Position numbers and translations under genes: made by a program. A stretch of DNA of 64,000 nucleotides from Pseudomonas gingeri (GTDB lineage Bacteria; Pseudomonadota; Gammaproteobacteria; Pseudomonadales; Pseudomonadaceae): assembly GCF_013386115.1 (NCBI RefSeq), contig NZ_JACAOR010000016.1, positions 1-64,000 of the forward strand, in the 5' to 3' direction. Under the pieces are notes generated by a model, which saw only the letters and a list, made by a program, of their open reading frames with translations, searched no databases and was not told the origin of the DNA. Positions within the stretch are counted from its first letter, which is position 1, and every line of letters begins with the position of its first letter. Below, piece after piece: positions 25,436 to 33,294 of this stretch.

Positions 25436-27217
25436 TTAGCGGTCCACGTCGGCCATAACGAAGTCGATACTACCCAGGTACGCGATCAAGTCCGCGACCA
25501 TGCTGCCGCGGATCACCGAAGGGATCTGCTGCAGGTGCGGGAAGCTTGGGGTGCGAATCCGGGTGCGGTAGCTCATGGTGCCGCCATCGCTCGTCAGGTA
25601 ATAACTGTTGATGCCCTTGGTCGCTTCGATCATCTGGAAGGATTCGTTGGCCGGCATGACCGGGCCCCACGAAACTTGCAGGAAGTGCGTGATCAGGGTC
25701 TCGATGTGCTGCAGCGTGCGCTCTTTCGGCGGCGGCGTGGTCAGCGGGTGATCCGCCTTGTACGGGCCTTCCGGCATGTTGCGCATGCACTGGTCGATGA
25801 TCTTGATGCTCTGGCGCATCTCTTCGACGCGAACCATGCAGCGATCGTAGGCATCACCGTTGGCCGCCAGCGGTACTTCGAACTCGAAGTTCTCGTAGCC
25901 GGAGTACGGACGCGCCTTGCGCAGGTCGAAATCGCAACCGGTGGAACGCAGGCCGGCACCGGTGACGCCCCACTCCAGGGCTTCCTTGGTGTTGTAGGCG
26001 GCGACACCGATGGTCCGGCCCTTGAGGATACTATTCTGCAGGGCGGCCTTGGTGTACTCGTCGAGGCGTTTTGGCAGCCAGTCGACGAACTCCTTGACCA
26101 GCTTGTCCCAGCCGCGCGGCAAGTCGTGGGCGACACCGCCGATGCGGTACCAGGCCGGGTGCAGGCGGAAACCGGTGATGGCTTCGATCACCTTGTAGGC
26201 GCGCTGGCGGTCGGTGAAGGTGAAGAACACCGGGGTCATGGCGCCGACGTCCTGGATATAGGTACCCAGGAACAGCAGGTGGCTGGTGATCCGGAAGAAC
26301 TCGGCCATCATGATGCGGATGGTGTCGACGCGGTCCGGCACCTTGATCCCGGCCAGTTTCTCGACCGAGAGCACGTACGGCAGGTTGTTCATCACCCCGC
26401 CGAGGTAGTCGATACGGTCGGTGTAGGGGATGAAGCTGTGCCAGGACTGGCGCTCGGCCATCTTCTCGGCGCCACGGTGGTGGTAACCGATGTCCGGCAC
26501 GCAGTCGACGATCTCTTCACCGTCCAGCTGCAGGATGATACGGAAGGCACCGTGGGCCGAAGGGTGGTTCGGGCCGAGGTTGAGGAACATGTAGTCCTCG
26601 TTGGCGCCAGACCGCTTCATGCCCCAGTCTTCCGGACGGAAGCGCGCGGCTTCTTCTTCAAGCTGCTGCTTGGCCAGGGTCAGGCTGTACGGATCGAATT
26701 CGGTCGCGCGGGCAGGGAAGTCCTTGCGCAGCGGGTGACCTTCCCAGGTCGGCGGCATCATGATGCGCGACAGGTGCGGGTGACCTTTGAAGTCGATGCC
26801 GAACATGTCCCAGACTTCACGTTCGTTCCAGTTGGCATTCGGCCAGATGCTGGTGACGCTCGGCAGGCTGAGGTCGCTTTCGGACAAGGCGACCTTGATC
26901 ATCACGTCACTATTACGCTCGATCGAGAGCAGGTGATAGAAGACGCTGAAATCGGCGGCCGGCAGGCCCTGACGCTTGGTGCGCAGACGCTCGTCCACGC
27001 CGTGCAGGTCATAGAGCATGACGTACGGCTTGGGCAGGTTGCGCAGGAAGGTCAGGACTTCGACGAGTTTGGCACGGCTTACCCACAGTACCGGCATGCC
27101 GGTGCGGGTGGCCTGGGCGGTGAACGCCTCGGGGCCAAAACGGTTGTTCAGTTCGACGACCACATCCTGGTCGTCTGCCTTGTAAGGCGGGATGTACAGA
27201 GCACTGCCTGTAGTCAT
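25436..27217 (-). CDS. nuoCD: NADH-quinone oxidoreductase fused subunits C and D
   Basis: 593 residues. The NuoC part (about 1-190) carries the ND9 signature ERNSDVMIKVALSE...WPNANWNEREVWDMFGI. A short linker leads to the NuoD part (about 205-593), with NLGPNHPSAHGAFRIILQLDGE and DIGYHHRGAEKMAE near the quinone-binding pocket and the C-terminal YLGSIDFVMADVDR. The fusion is typical of gammaproteobacterial complex I. The 73-base spacer to nuoB contains no obvious gene. Confidence 0.97.
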   Translation of the reverse strand: MTTGSALYIPPYKADDQDVVVELNNRFGPEAFTAQATRTGMPVLWVSRAKLVEVLTFLRNLPKPYVMLYDLHGVDERLRTKRQGLPAADFSVFYHLLSIERNSDVMIKVALSESDLSLPSVTSIWPNANWNEREVWDMFGIDFKGHPHLSRIMMPPTWEGHPLRKDFPARATEFDPYSLTLAKQQLEEEAARFRPEDWGMKRSGANEDYMFLNLGPNHPSAHGAFRIILQLDGEEIVDCVPDIGYHHRGAEKMAERQSWHSFIPYTDRIDYLGGVMNNLPYVLSVEKLAGIKVPDRVDTIRIMMAEFFRITSHLLFLGTYIQDVGAMTPVFFTFTDRQRAYKVIEAITGFRLHPAWYRIGGVAHDLPRGWDKLVKEFVDWLPKRLDEYTKAALQNSILKGRTIGVAAYNTKEALEWGVTGAGLRSTGCDFDLRKARPYSGYENFEFEVPLAANGDAYDRCMVRVEEMRQSIKIIDQCMRNMPEGPYKADHPLTTPPPKERTLQHIETLITHFLQVSWGPVMPANESFQMIEATKGINSYYLTSDGGTMSYRTRIRTPSFPHLQQIPSVIRGSMVADLIAYLGSIDFVMADVDR

Positions 27218-27290
27218 GGTTTTTTATCGCTTTCGGTCAACGTAAAGAATGAAGCCAGGTACTCGTTTCTTTATAAGAAGCAGGACTGGA

Positions 27291-27965
27291 TCAGACTTCG
27301 TCGGGGCTGCGCAGGTTGGTTACCTGAATACGCTGTTCGCGGCGCTGTTCCTTTTGCGACGGCATCTCGGCGCGATACACGCCTTGGTCACCGACGACCC
27401 AGGAAAGTGGGCGACGCTCCTGGCCAATCGACTCTTGCAAGAGCATCAAGCCTTGCAGGAAAGCCTCGGGGCGGGGCGGGCAGCCAGGCACGTAGACGTC
27501 CACGGGCAGGAACTTGTCCACCCCCTGAACGACGGAGTAGATGTCGTACATGCCACCGGAGTTGGCACACGAACCCATGGAAATCACCCACTTCGGTTCG
27601 AGCATCTGCTCGTACAGGCGCTGGATGATCGGGGCCATCTTCACGAAGCAGGTCCCGGCAATAACCATGAAGTCGGCCTGGCGTGGTGATGCCCGGATAA
27701 CTTCGGCGCCGAAGCGTGCGATATCGTGGGGTGCCGTGAAGGCAGTGGTCATTTCCACGTAGCAGCAGGACAGGCCGAAGTTGTACGGCCACAGGGAGTT
27801 CTTGCGCCCCCAGTTGACCGCGCCGCTCAGCACGTCTTCCAGCTTGCCCATGAAAATGTTCTTGTGGACTTGATCTTCTAACGGATCGGAAACGGTTTCC
27901 CGTTCGCCGATCGGATACTGCTCGTTAGGAGCGTCCGGGTCGATTCTGGTGAGATTGTATTGCAT
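27291..27965 (-). CDS. nuoB: NADH-quinone oxidoreductase subunit B
   Basis: The ATG at 27963-27965 (MQYNLTRIDPDAP) gives 224 residues. A TTG two codons earlier is possible, but the ATG has GAGG eight or nine bases before it and matches the usual Pseudomonas N-terminus. NuoB carries the terminal [4Fe-4S] cluster N2, with tandem cysteines in LSCCYVEMT and further ligands in GSCANSGGMYD and VPGCPPRPEAF, and hands electrons to quinone at the NuoD interface. Confidence 0.97.
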   Translation of the reverse strand: MQYNLTRIDPDAPNEQYPIGERETVSDPLEDQVHKNIFMGKLEDVLSGAVNWGRKNSLWPYNFGLSCCYVEMTTAFTAPHDIARFGAEVIRASPRQADFMVIAGTCFVKMAPIIQRLYEQMLEPKWVISMGSCANSGGMYDIYSVVQGVDKFLPVDVYVPGCPPRPEAFLQGLMLLQESIGQERRPLSWVVGDQGVYRAEMPSQKEQRREQRIQVTNLRSPDEV

Positions 27966-27975
27966 TGCCAAAGCC

Positions 27976-28389
27976 TCATTGTTTCAGCTTCGCCTGCCGC
28001 TTCTGACGAGCTTGCGGAGCCCAATCAAGCGCCCCCACTCGGTAAAGGTAGACAAGACCTGCCAACAGAATTGCTATGAAAACGAGAGCTTCGACGAATC
28101 CGGTCCAGCCGCTTTCGCGGACGGACACAGACCATGCAAAGAGAAAGAGGGCTTCGATATCGAAGATCACGAACAGCATCGCGACCAGATAGAATTTGGC
28201 TGAGAGCCGCAAGCGGGCGCTACCGGTAGGCAGCATGCCGGACTCGAACGGTTCGTTTTTGCTGCGTCCCCAGGCTTTTGACCCGAGAAGGCTGGAAAGA
28301 CCGAGCATGAAGGCACAGAGGCCGACGACGCCGAGCAGGAAAATGGCAAAGCCCCAGTTGTGGGCCATGAGTCCGGTCGCTTCGGTCAT
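27976..28389 (-). CDS. nuoA: NADH-quinone oxidoreductase subunit A
   Basis: 137 residues with three helices (about 14-33, 63-83 and 93-113) and the conserved loop KPYESGM variant KNEPFESGMLPTG, plus FDIEALFLFAW carrying the membrane acid residues near the quinone tunnel. It is the first gene of the 13-gene operon, with AAGGA before the ATG. The promoter must lie in the 28390-28800 region. Confidence 0.96.
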   Translation of the reverse strand: MTEATGLMAHNWGFAIFLLGVVGLCAFMLGLSSLLGSKAWGRSKNEPFESGMLPTGSARLRLSAKFYLVAMLFVIFDIEALFLFAWSVSVRESGWTGFVEALVFIAILLAGLVYLYRVGALDWAPQARQKRQAKLKQ

Positions 28390-28801
28390 GCGGGTAATCC
28401 TTAACAGAGAGCAAGGGTCTCTGAGCTTGAAAAAGAAACAAAGCAGTGACGATATGTCGCAGCGCGATCAATCCCGGTGATTTTATGGCTAAACACCCGG
28501 CAAGTAAAATTCCTATAGCGAAATTATTTAATGGAATAAGGACATAACGACCTCTGGAGGGCCCGCAGGCCATACGCTGCGGGCATTAGGTGGCTTTTGG
28601 TTAATTATGTTTTATCCGGGCTGTAATGAACAAAGCGTTTGTTAAATGATAATTAATATCGTTTAGGGTGGTCTTGATAACAGTCACCGGCGGCCCTGAT
28701 GTTTCCAGTTGCCTTATATAGTAGACCGATGAAAGTTGCGGGGAGGGCTGTTTTAGCGAGTTCTGTCGGTGTACGGGCTGCCCTGGATCAATACCTTGCG
28801 C
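28390..28801 (-). other. nuo operon upstream region, no gene seen
   Basis: This is the leader and promoter zone of nuoA, AT-richer than the surroundings (AAATTATTTAATGG, GATAATTAATATCG). I see no convincing coding frame. Several -10-like hexamers (TATAGG, TAAAAT) exist on the minus strand, but none pairs with a good -35 at 16-18 bases. A TTGAT half site at about 28673 is not a full ANR box. Confidence 0.5.
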
Positions 28802-28830
28802 AAAAAAATGCCCCGAACCAGTCGGGGCAT
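28802..28830 (-). terminator. Intrinsic terminator after aceA
   Basis: A 9-bp stem, ATGCCCCGA (28808-28816) with TCGGGGCAT (28822-28830), has a 5-nt loop and seven T on the minus strand. It is about 60 bases past the aceA stop. A shorter T run on the other strand makes it partly bidirectional. Confidence 0.9.
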
Positions 28831-28891
28831 CAGTTTTTCAGGCATTCCAGTTAGGTTTTACAAGGCCTGGAATGGCCGCTTGCTCGGTCAC

Positions 28892-30217
28892 TCAGTGGAA
28901 CTGCTCTTCTTCGGTCGAACCGGTCAGCGCGGTCACCGAGGACGATCCGCCCTGGATCACGGTGGTCATGTCGTCGAAGTAGCCGGTGCCCACTTCCTGC
29001 TGGTGCGCCACGAAGGTGTAGCCCTTGGCGGCGTCGGCGAACTCCTGCTCCTGCAGCTTGACGTAGGCGGTCATGTCGTTGCGGGCGTAGTCGTGCGCCA
29101 GGTTGAACATGCTGTGCCACATGTTGTGGATACCCGCCAGGGTGATGAACTGGTGCTTGTAGCCCATGGCCGACAGTTCGCGCTGGAACTTGGCGATGGT
29201 CGCGTCGTCCAGGTTCTTCTTCCAGTTGAAGGAAGGCGAGCAGTTGTAGGACAGGATCTGGTCCGGGTATTCCTTCTTGATCGCTTCGGCGAAGCGACGG
29301 GCCTCGTCCAGGTCCGGCTTGGCGGTTTCGCACCAGATCAGGTCGGCGTACGGCGCGTAGGCCAGGCCGCGAGCGATGGCCTGGTCGAGGCCGGCACGGA
29401 CCTTGTAGAAGCCTTCCTGGGTGCGGGTACCGGTCACGAACGGCTGATCGTACGGGTCGCAGTCGGAGGTCAGCAGGTCGGCTGCGTTGGCGTCGGTACG
29501 GGCCAGGATGATGGTCGGTACGCCGGCGACGTCAGCGGCTAGGCGGGCAGCAGTCAGCTTCTGCACGGCTTCCTGGGTCGGTACCAGGACCTTGCCGCCC
29601 ATGTGGCCGCATTTCTTCACGGAGGCCAGCTGGTCTTCGAAGTGCACGCCAGCGGCGCCCGCCTCGATCATGCTCTTCATCAGCTCGTAGGCGTTCAGGA
29701 CACCGCCGAAACCGGCCTCGGCGTCGGCCACGATCGGTGCGAAGTAGTCGATGTAGCCATCGTCGCCCGGGTTCTTGCCGGCTTTCCACTGGATCTGGTC
29801 GGCGCGACGGAACGAGTTGTTGATGCGCTTGACCACGGTCGGTACGGAGTCCACCGGGTACAGCGACTGGTCAGGGTACATCGACTCGGCGGAGTTGTTG
29901 TCCGCGGCCACTTGCCAGCCCGACAGGTAGATCGCCTGGATACCGGCCTTGACTTGTTGCACGGCCTGGCCGCCGGTCAGGGCGCCCATGCAGTTGACGA
30001 AGTCCTTGTCCGGACGGAAGGACGGCTTGGCGCCCTGGGTGACCAGGTTCCACAGCTTCTCGGCGCCCATGCGGGCCAGGGTGTGCTCGGGTTGAACCGA
30101 ACCACGCAGGCGGACCACGTCAGCGGCGGAGTAAGTGCGTGTCACGCCTTTCCAGCGCGGGTTTTCAGCCCAGTCTTTTTCAAGGGCTGCAATTTGCTGT
30201 TCGCGTGTCAGTGCCAT
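28892..30217 (-). CDS. aceA: Isocitrate lyase
   Basis: The ATG at 30215-30217 (MALTREQQIAALEKDW), with GAGG nine bases before, gives 441 residues. This is the E. coli-like length, not the 531-residue form I recall for P. aeruginosa. AceA splits isocitrate to glyoxylate and succinate, the first glyoxylate-shunt step needed for growth on acetate and fatty acids. The active-site loop KKCGHMGGK with its catalytic cysteine lies near residue 192. Mg-binding and substrate residues are in ADAEAGFGG and YNCSPSFNW. Glyoxylate-cycle partner genes (glcB, aceK) are not in the window, but icd and idh, which compete for isocitrate, are about 7-10 kb away. Confidence 0.95.
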   Translation of the reverse strand: MALTREQQIAALEKDWAENPRWKGVTRTYSAADVVRLRGSVQPEHTLARMGAEKLWNLVTQGAKPSFRPDKDFVNCMGALTGGQAVQQVKAGIQAIYLSGWQVAADNNSAESMYPDQSLYPVDSVPTVVKRINNSFRRADQIQWKAGKNPGDDGYIDYFAPIVADAEAGFGGVLNAYELMKSMIEAGAAGVHFEDQLASVKKCGHMGGKVLVPTQEAVQKLTAARLAADVAGVPTIILARTDANAADLLTSDCDPYDQPFVTGTRTQEGFYKVRAGLDQAIARGLAYAPYADLIWCETAKPDLDEARRFAEAIKKEYPDQILSYNCSPSFNWKKNLDDATIAKFQRELSAMGYKHQFITLAGIHNMWHSMFNLAHDYARNDMTAYVKLQEQEFADAAKGYTFVAHQQEVGTGYFDDMTTVIQGGSSSVTALTGSTEEEQFH

Positions 30218-30624
30218 GGAGATAAACCTCGTCGCGTCTTTTGTAAAAAGTCGTTCTTGGGTGGGAAATTCATGCTCCGCCGCAGGCACGACATGTGCAG
30301 ACGGCTGCTCGCTGACCAGAAGCTTAGGCGCTCAGGTGCGGTCTGGCGGGGAAGGCGACGATTGAACGATGGGCTCAAGGGGGAAAGTGAGCGAGGCGAG
30401 GGCGATCCTTCGGGCGCATTGGGGCGTCGTGGGCCTTCGTGCGGACTTCGGAGTTCTTGCCGTTCTACCTATTACGCTTCCGTCCCTCGGGACAACTTCG
30501 TTCCAGTCGCAACCTCGTCAAACACGCCTTGTGGGCGGTACAGACACGAATCGGCTCAGGTGGGTAGGTTAGAGCGGCGATCCGAAGGCCCTTGCCAGGG
30601 CCCCTGATTAGCGGGAGCGAGGCC
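30218..30624 (-). other. Long structured aceA leader/upstream region
   Basis: About 400 bases with no credible gene. If the promoter at 30625-30653 is used, this is the 5' untranslated leader of aceA. It is rich in short hairpins, for example GTCCC-TC-GGGAC at 30482-30493 and GCCCT-TGCC-AGGGC at 30588-30601. CCGAAGGC (30582-30589) pairs with GCCTTCGG (30630-30637) across 40 nt. A second promoter nearer aceA cannot be excluded. Confidence 0.4.
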
Positions 30625-30653
30625 ATCATGCCTTCGGTTTTTTGGCTCGTCAA
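30625..30653 (-). promoter_or_regulatory. Candidate sigma-70 promoter for aceA
   Basis: On the minus strand TTGACG (30653-30648), 17 bases, then CATGAT (30630-30625). The -35 is strong (5 of 6), the -10 is fair (4 of 6), and the spacing is optimal. It lies directly downstream of the 26-bp dyad. Confidence 0.45.
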
Positions 30654-30659
30654 ACGTTT

Positions 30660-30685
30660 TGTAGTGCTTTTTTCAAAGCACTACA
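30660..30685. promoter_or_regulatory. Perfect 26-bp dyad, RccR-type operator candidate
   Basis: TGTAGTGCTTT, four bases (TTTC), AAAGCACTACA: an 11-bp perfect inverted repeat. Written as TGTAGT-N14-ACTACA it agrees with the motif I recall for RccR, the RpiR-family, KDPG-responsive regulator of glyoxylate-shunt and pyruvate metabolism genes in P. fluorescens. It ends six bases upstream of the -35 of the aceA promoter candidate. There is no U-tract, so it is not a terminator. Confidence 0.6.
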
Positions 30686-30725
30686 TCTTTGGTCTAATAC
30701 GACTCGTCGGTCAGTTTTCGGGGCT

Positions 30726-31487
30726 TCAGTCCAGGGTGTCGACTTTCACCCGCAAAGTCATGTCGTTACGGCTGGAGGTAGAGTAGCTGCGGGTTAGCGC
30801 CTGGCGGTCGGCCTGGCTCTGGCCGTTGACGCCCGCCAGGGTGATCCACTGGCCGAGCGGTCCGCTGACGGTTGTGTCGGTGCTTTGCACGTTCACTACA
30901 TCCTGACGCTCCTGGCTCATCCGGTCACGATTGGTACTGATGGCCAGGTGCACGACGTTTCCGGTGACGCTGGCGGTGACGTAGAACCCCTGGGTGACGT
31001 TGCGATACTGGGTCTGGGTCTGTGGCCGGCCATAGGCGTCGAGCTGTCCGGTACTGCTGGTCAGCGGCACGCTCTGGCCCACCTGGATCAGGGCCGGGGT
31101 GCCTTCGCTGGCCTGAACCTGCTGGATGCCGCCGTCGCGGCTGTCGGTGCTGCGGCTGATGATGCGGGTCTGGCCCTGGCCGTTGATCGAGTAGCCCTGG
31201 GCGCCCTGGTCGTTGTTCTCGCTGGTATCGACGCTGATCAGCAGGCGTTTGGCGGGCTTGTCCAGTTGGCCGAGGAAATCACGCAGTTCGTTGATCTTGC
31301 CGGGCTCGGCGTTGACGATCAGCTGGTTCTGATAGGCGCTGACCTTGCCGTCCTGGCCGAGGAAATTCTGCGCGACAGGCAGCAGGTCGCTGCTGGTGCG
31401 GTAGTTCAGGGGGATGATTTCAGTGGCTGCCTGGGCGCTGAAGGCACAGGCCAGCAGCAGGCCGCTGAAGAGGGTGCGTAGGGACAT
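30726..31487 (-). CDS. Secretin N-domain-like periplasmic protein
   Basis: The ATG at 31485-31487, seven bases after GGAGAT, gives 253 residues. A signal peptide (MSLRTLFSGLLLACAFSAQA) is followed by a segment like the N-domains of secretins (TEIIPLNYRTSSDLLPVAQNFLG...NQLIVNAEPGKINELRDFLGQLDKPAKRLLISVDTSE). The C-terminal part is rich in Gln, Ser and Thr, with strand-like stretches (FYVTASVTGNVVHLAIS). The secretin pore domain is missing, and no secretion genes are nearby. The function is unknown. It may be a soluble periplasmic relative of PilQ/GspD N-domains. It has its own transcription unit. Confidence 0.75.
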   Translation of the reverse strand: MSLRTLFSGLLLACAFSAQAATEIIPLNYRTSSDLLPVAQNFLGQDGKVSAYQNQLIVNAEPGKINELRDFLGQLDKPAKRLLISVDTSENNDQGAQGYSINGQGQTRIISRSTDSRDGGIQQVQASEGTPALIQVGQSVPLTSSTGQLDAYGRPQTQTQYRNVTQGFYVTASVTGNVVHLAISTNRDRMSQERQDVVNVQSTDTTVSGPLGQWITLAGVNGQSQADRQALTRSYSTSSRNDMTLRVKVDTLD

Positions 31488-31573
31488 GTCCGTTATCTCC
31501 GCGTTGGACTGGGCAATGCATTGAGTTTGACAGTTTCTCGGCTGTTGGTGGGTCAAGTTGAATCGCCCACGGC

Positions 31574-31600
31574 AAAACGCCCCGGAGACGGGGCGTTTTT
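31574..31600 (-). terminator. Intrinsic terminator after the GNAT gene
   Basis: AAAACGCCCCG (31574-31584) and CGGGGCGTTTT (31589-31599) form a perfect 11-bp stem with a GAGA loop. On the minus strand four T close it; on the plus strand there are five. It separates the roxA-GNAT unit from the secretin-like gene. Confidence 0.85.
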
Positions 31601-31625
31601 GGGGAGAGTGTTATCGGTGGGAGTC

Positions 31626-32051
31626 TCAGGCGGAACCGCGCACCATGTCGACGTGGGGAATCCCGGCTTCGAGAAACTCCTCGCTGACGATGCTGAAGCC
31701 ATGCCGTTCATAGAACGCCGTGGCCTGCACCTGGGCGCTGAGCATCTGTTGCTTGAGGCCGCGTTTCTCGGCTTCGCCGATCGTCGCCTGCAGCAGTGCG
31801 TCACCGACCTTCAACCCGCGCCAGTCGCGCAGGACCGAGACGCGCCCGATGTGCCCGTCGGGCAGCAGGCGCGCGGTACCGATCGGGAAGTCGCCCTCGA
31901 ACGCCAGGAAATGCACGGCGCTGGCGTCTTCGGCGTCCCACTCGAGTTCCGGCGGCACGGCTTGTTCGGCAATGAAGACCGATTCACGAATGCGCCGAAT
32001 CTCGGCGTTATCCTTTTGCCAGTCCGCGACACGTACGTGAATTCTATTCAT
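31626..32051 (-). CDS. GNAT-family N-acetyltransferase
   Basis: The ATG at 32049-32051 gives 141 residues (MNRIHVRVADWQ) and overlaps the end of roxA by eight bases, so the two are coupled. The acetyl-CoA site is visible as IGRVSVLRDWRGLKVGDALLQ (about residues 68-88), with the usual V-x-x-x-x-R-G-x-G variant R-G-L-K-V-G. The tail QVQATAFYERHGFSIVSEEFLEAGIPHVDM is typical of the ElaA/YjcF branch. The acceptor substrate is unknown. Confidence 0.85.
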   Translation of the reverse strand: MNRIHVRVADWQKDNAEIRRIRESVFIAEQAVPPELEWDAEDASAVHFLAFEGDFPIGTARLLPDGHIGRVSVLRDWRGLKVGDALLQATIGEAEKRGLKQQMLSAQVQATAFYERHGFSIVSEEFLEAGIPHVDMVRGSA

Positions 32052-33210
32052 CGGCAAATCCCAGGCTTCCTTGTTTGACCAGCTCGCAGAGCAGGCCGCG
32101 TCCATCTTCATCGTCCAGCCAGTGGCCGAGGTTGTCGACATGCAGGGCATCCGCCGCGCAGATCATTTTCAGCAGCTCGCGCAGCTTGCCCGGCAGGTAG
32201 CGGCTCTGGCCGCTGGCGAACAGCAGCAGGTCGTCATCGACTTCCGACCAGGCCAGGCGCGCACTCGGGTTGCGGATCAGCACCGCGCCATCCTGCAGGC
32301 CGGCGAGCAGGTCTTCTTCTTCGAGTTCAGGGCCCACCACCAGTTCCGGATAACGTGGCTCGGTCATGAACTGGCCGAACCAGGTCAGCAGCAGGCGCTC
32401 GTCGCTCATGTGTTCGGCCAGCAGGCTTTTCAGGCGGTCGAGGGCGTCGTGCTGGATCTGGTGCGGGTCGGCGGCCGGCTGTGCGTCGGCGTCGGTGTAG
32501 CGATCTTCGTCCGGCAGGAACTGACTGAGGAAGTCGGTGAAGTGGGTCAGCACTTCAGCGGCGCTCGGGGCGCGGAAGCCTACCGAGTAGGTCAGGCAGT
32601 CATCCACGGCGACGCCGCAGTGGGCCAAGCGCGGCGGCAGGTAGAGCATGTCGCCCGGCTCCAGGGTCCACTCGGCGGTTTCCTGGAAGTCGGCGAGGAT
32701 GCGCAGGTCGGCGTGTTCCAGCAGCGCGCTGTCGGAATCGCACATCTGGCCGATCTTCCAGTGGCGCTTGCCGTGGCCCTGGAGCAGGAATACGTCGTAG
32801 TTGTCGAAATGCGGACCGACGCTGCCACCGGGGGCGGCAAAGCTGATCATCACATCGTCGATGCGCCAGCTCGGCAGGAAGCGGAAGTTTTCCAGCAGCT
32901 CGGCGACTTCCGGTACGAACTGGTCGACCGCCTGCACCAGCAGGGTCCACTCACGCTCCGGCAACTGGCTGAAGGCGTCTTCGGCGAACGGGCCGCGGCG
33001 CAGTTCCCAGGGGCGTTCGCCGTGTTCGATGATCAGGCGCGATTCGACTTCTTCTTCCAGGGCCAGGCCGGCCAGTTCGTCGGCGTCGATCGGGCTTTCG
33101 AAGTCAGGAATGGCCTGGCGGATCAGCAGCGGTTTCTTCTGCCAGTAGTCGCGCAGGAATTCGCGTGCAGTGATGCCGCCCAGGAGTTGAAGAGGAGTAT
33201 CAGGATTCAT
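32044..33210 (-). CDS. roxA: Ribosomal protein uL16 arginine 3-hydroxylase (RoxA/YcfD)
   Basis: 388 residues, matching E. coli YcfD (RoxA), a 2-oxoglutarate/Fe(II) JmjC-type oxygenase that hydroxylates an arginine of ribosomal protein uL16. The metal triad is seen as His134 and Asp136 (GPHFDNYDVFLLQGHGKRHW) and a distal His near 197 (PPRLAHCGVAVDD). The C-terminal winged-helix-like dimer domain follows. The start at MNPDTPLQLLGGI has a weak ribosome site. It is cotranscribed with the GNAT gene and separated from purB by purB's terminator. Confidence 0.92.
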   Translation of the reverse strand: MNPDTPLQLLGGITAREFLRDYWQKKPLLIRQAIPDFESPIDADELAGLALEEEVESRLIIEHGERPWELRRGPFAEDAFSQLPEREWTLLVQAVDQFVPEVAELLENFRFLPSWRIDDVMISFAAPGGSVGPHFDNYDVFLLQGHGKRHWKIGQMCDSDSALLEHADLRILADFQETAEWTLEPGDMLYLPPRLAHCGVAVDDCLTYSVGFRAPSAAEVLTHFTDFLSQFLPDEDRYTDADAQPAADPHQIQHDALDRLKSLLAEHMSDERLLLTWFGQFMTEPRYPELVVGPELEEEDLLAGLQDGAVLIRNPSARLAWSEVDDDLLLFASGQSRYLPGKLRELLKMICAADALHVDNLGHWLDDEDGRGLLCELVKQGSLGFADE

Positions 33211-33252
33211 GTGTAACCTATTGAAAAAAAGCGTTTTCCATACGGGAATAAA

Positions 33253-33275
33253 AACGCCCGGCTCGGCCGGGCGTT
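33253..33275 (-). terminator. Intrinsic terminator after purB
   Basis: AACGCCCGGC (33253-33262), loop TCG, GCCGGGCGTT (33266-33275); the minus-strand product ends in five T. It lies about 20 bases past the purB stop. Confidence 0.9.
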
Positions 33276-33294
33276 CAGAGCGGGTGCCGTACGA

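Noticed and set aside
25535..27628. A 697-codon frame opposite nuoCD and nuoB
   Set aside because: Composition is typical of a shadow frame (Val/Gln/Asp/His-rich), and it covers highly conserved complex I genes.
28650..28690. ANR/Fnr box candidate upstream of nuoA (TTGATAACAGTCAC)
   Set aside because: Only the first half site fits TTGAT-N4-ATCAA; the second half does not.
30582..30643. Plus-strand terminator-like pairing with six T upstream of aceA
   Set aside because: The loop is 40 nt, and the T run falls inside the spacer of a better minus-strand promoter. Kept only as an alternative in the leader finding.
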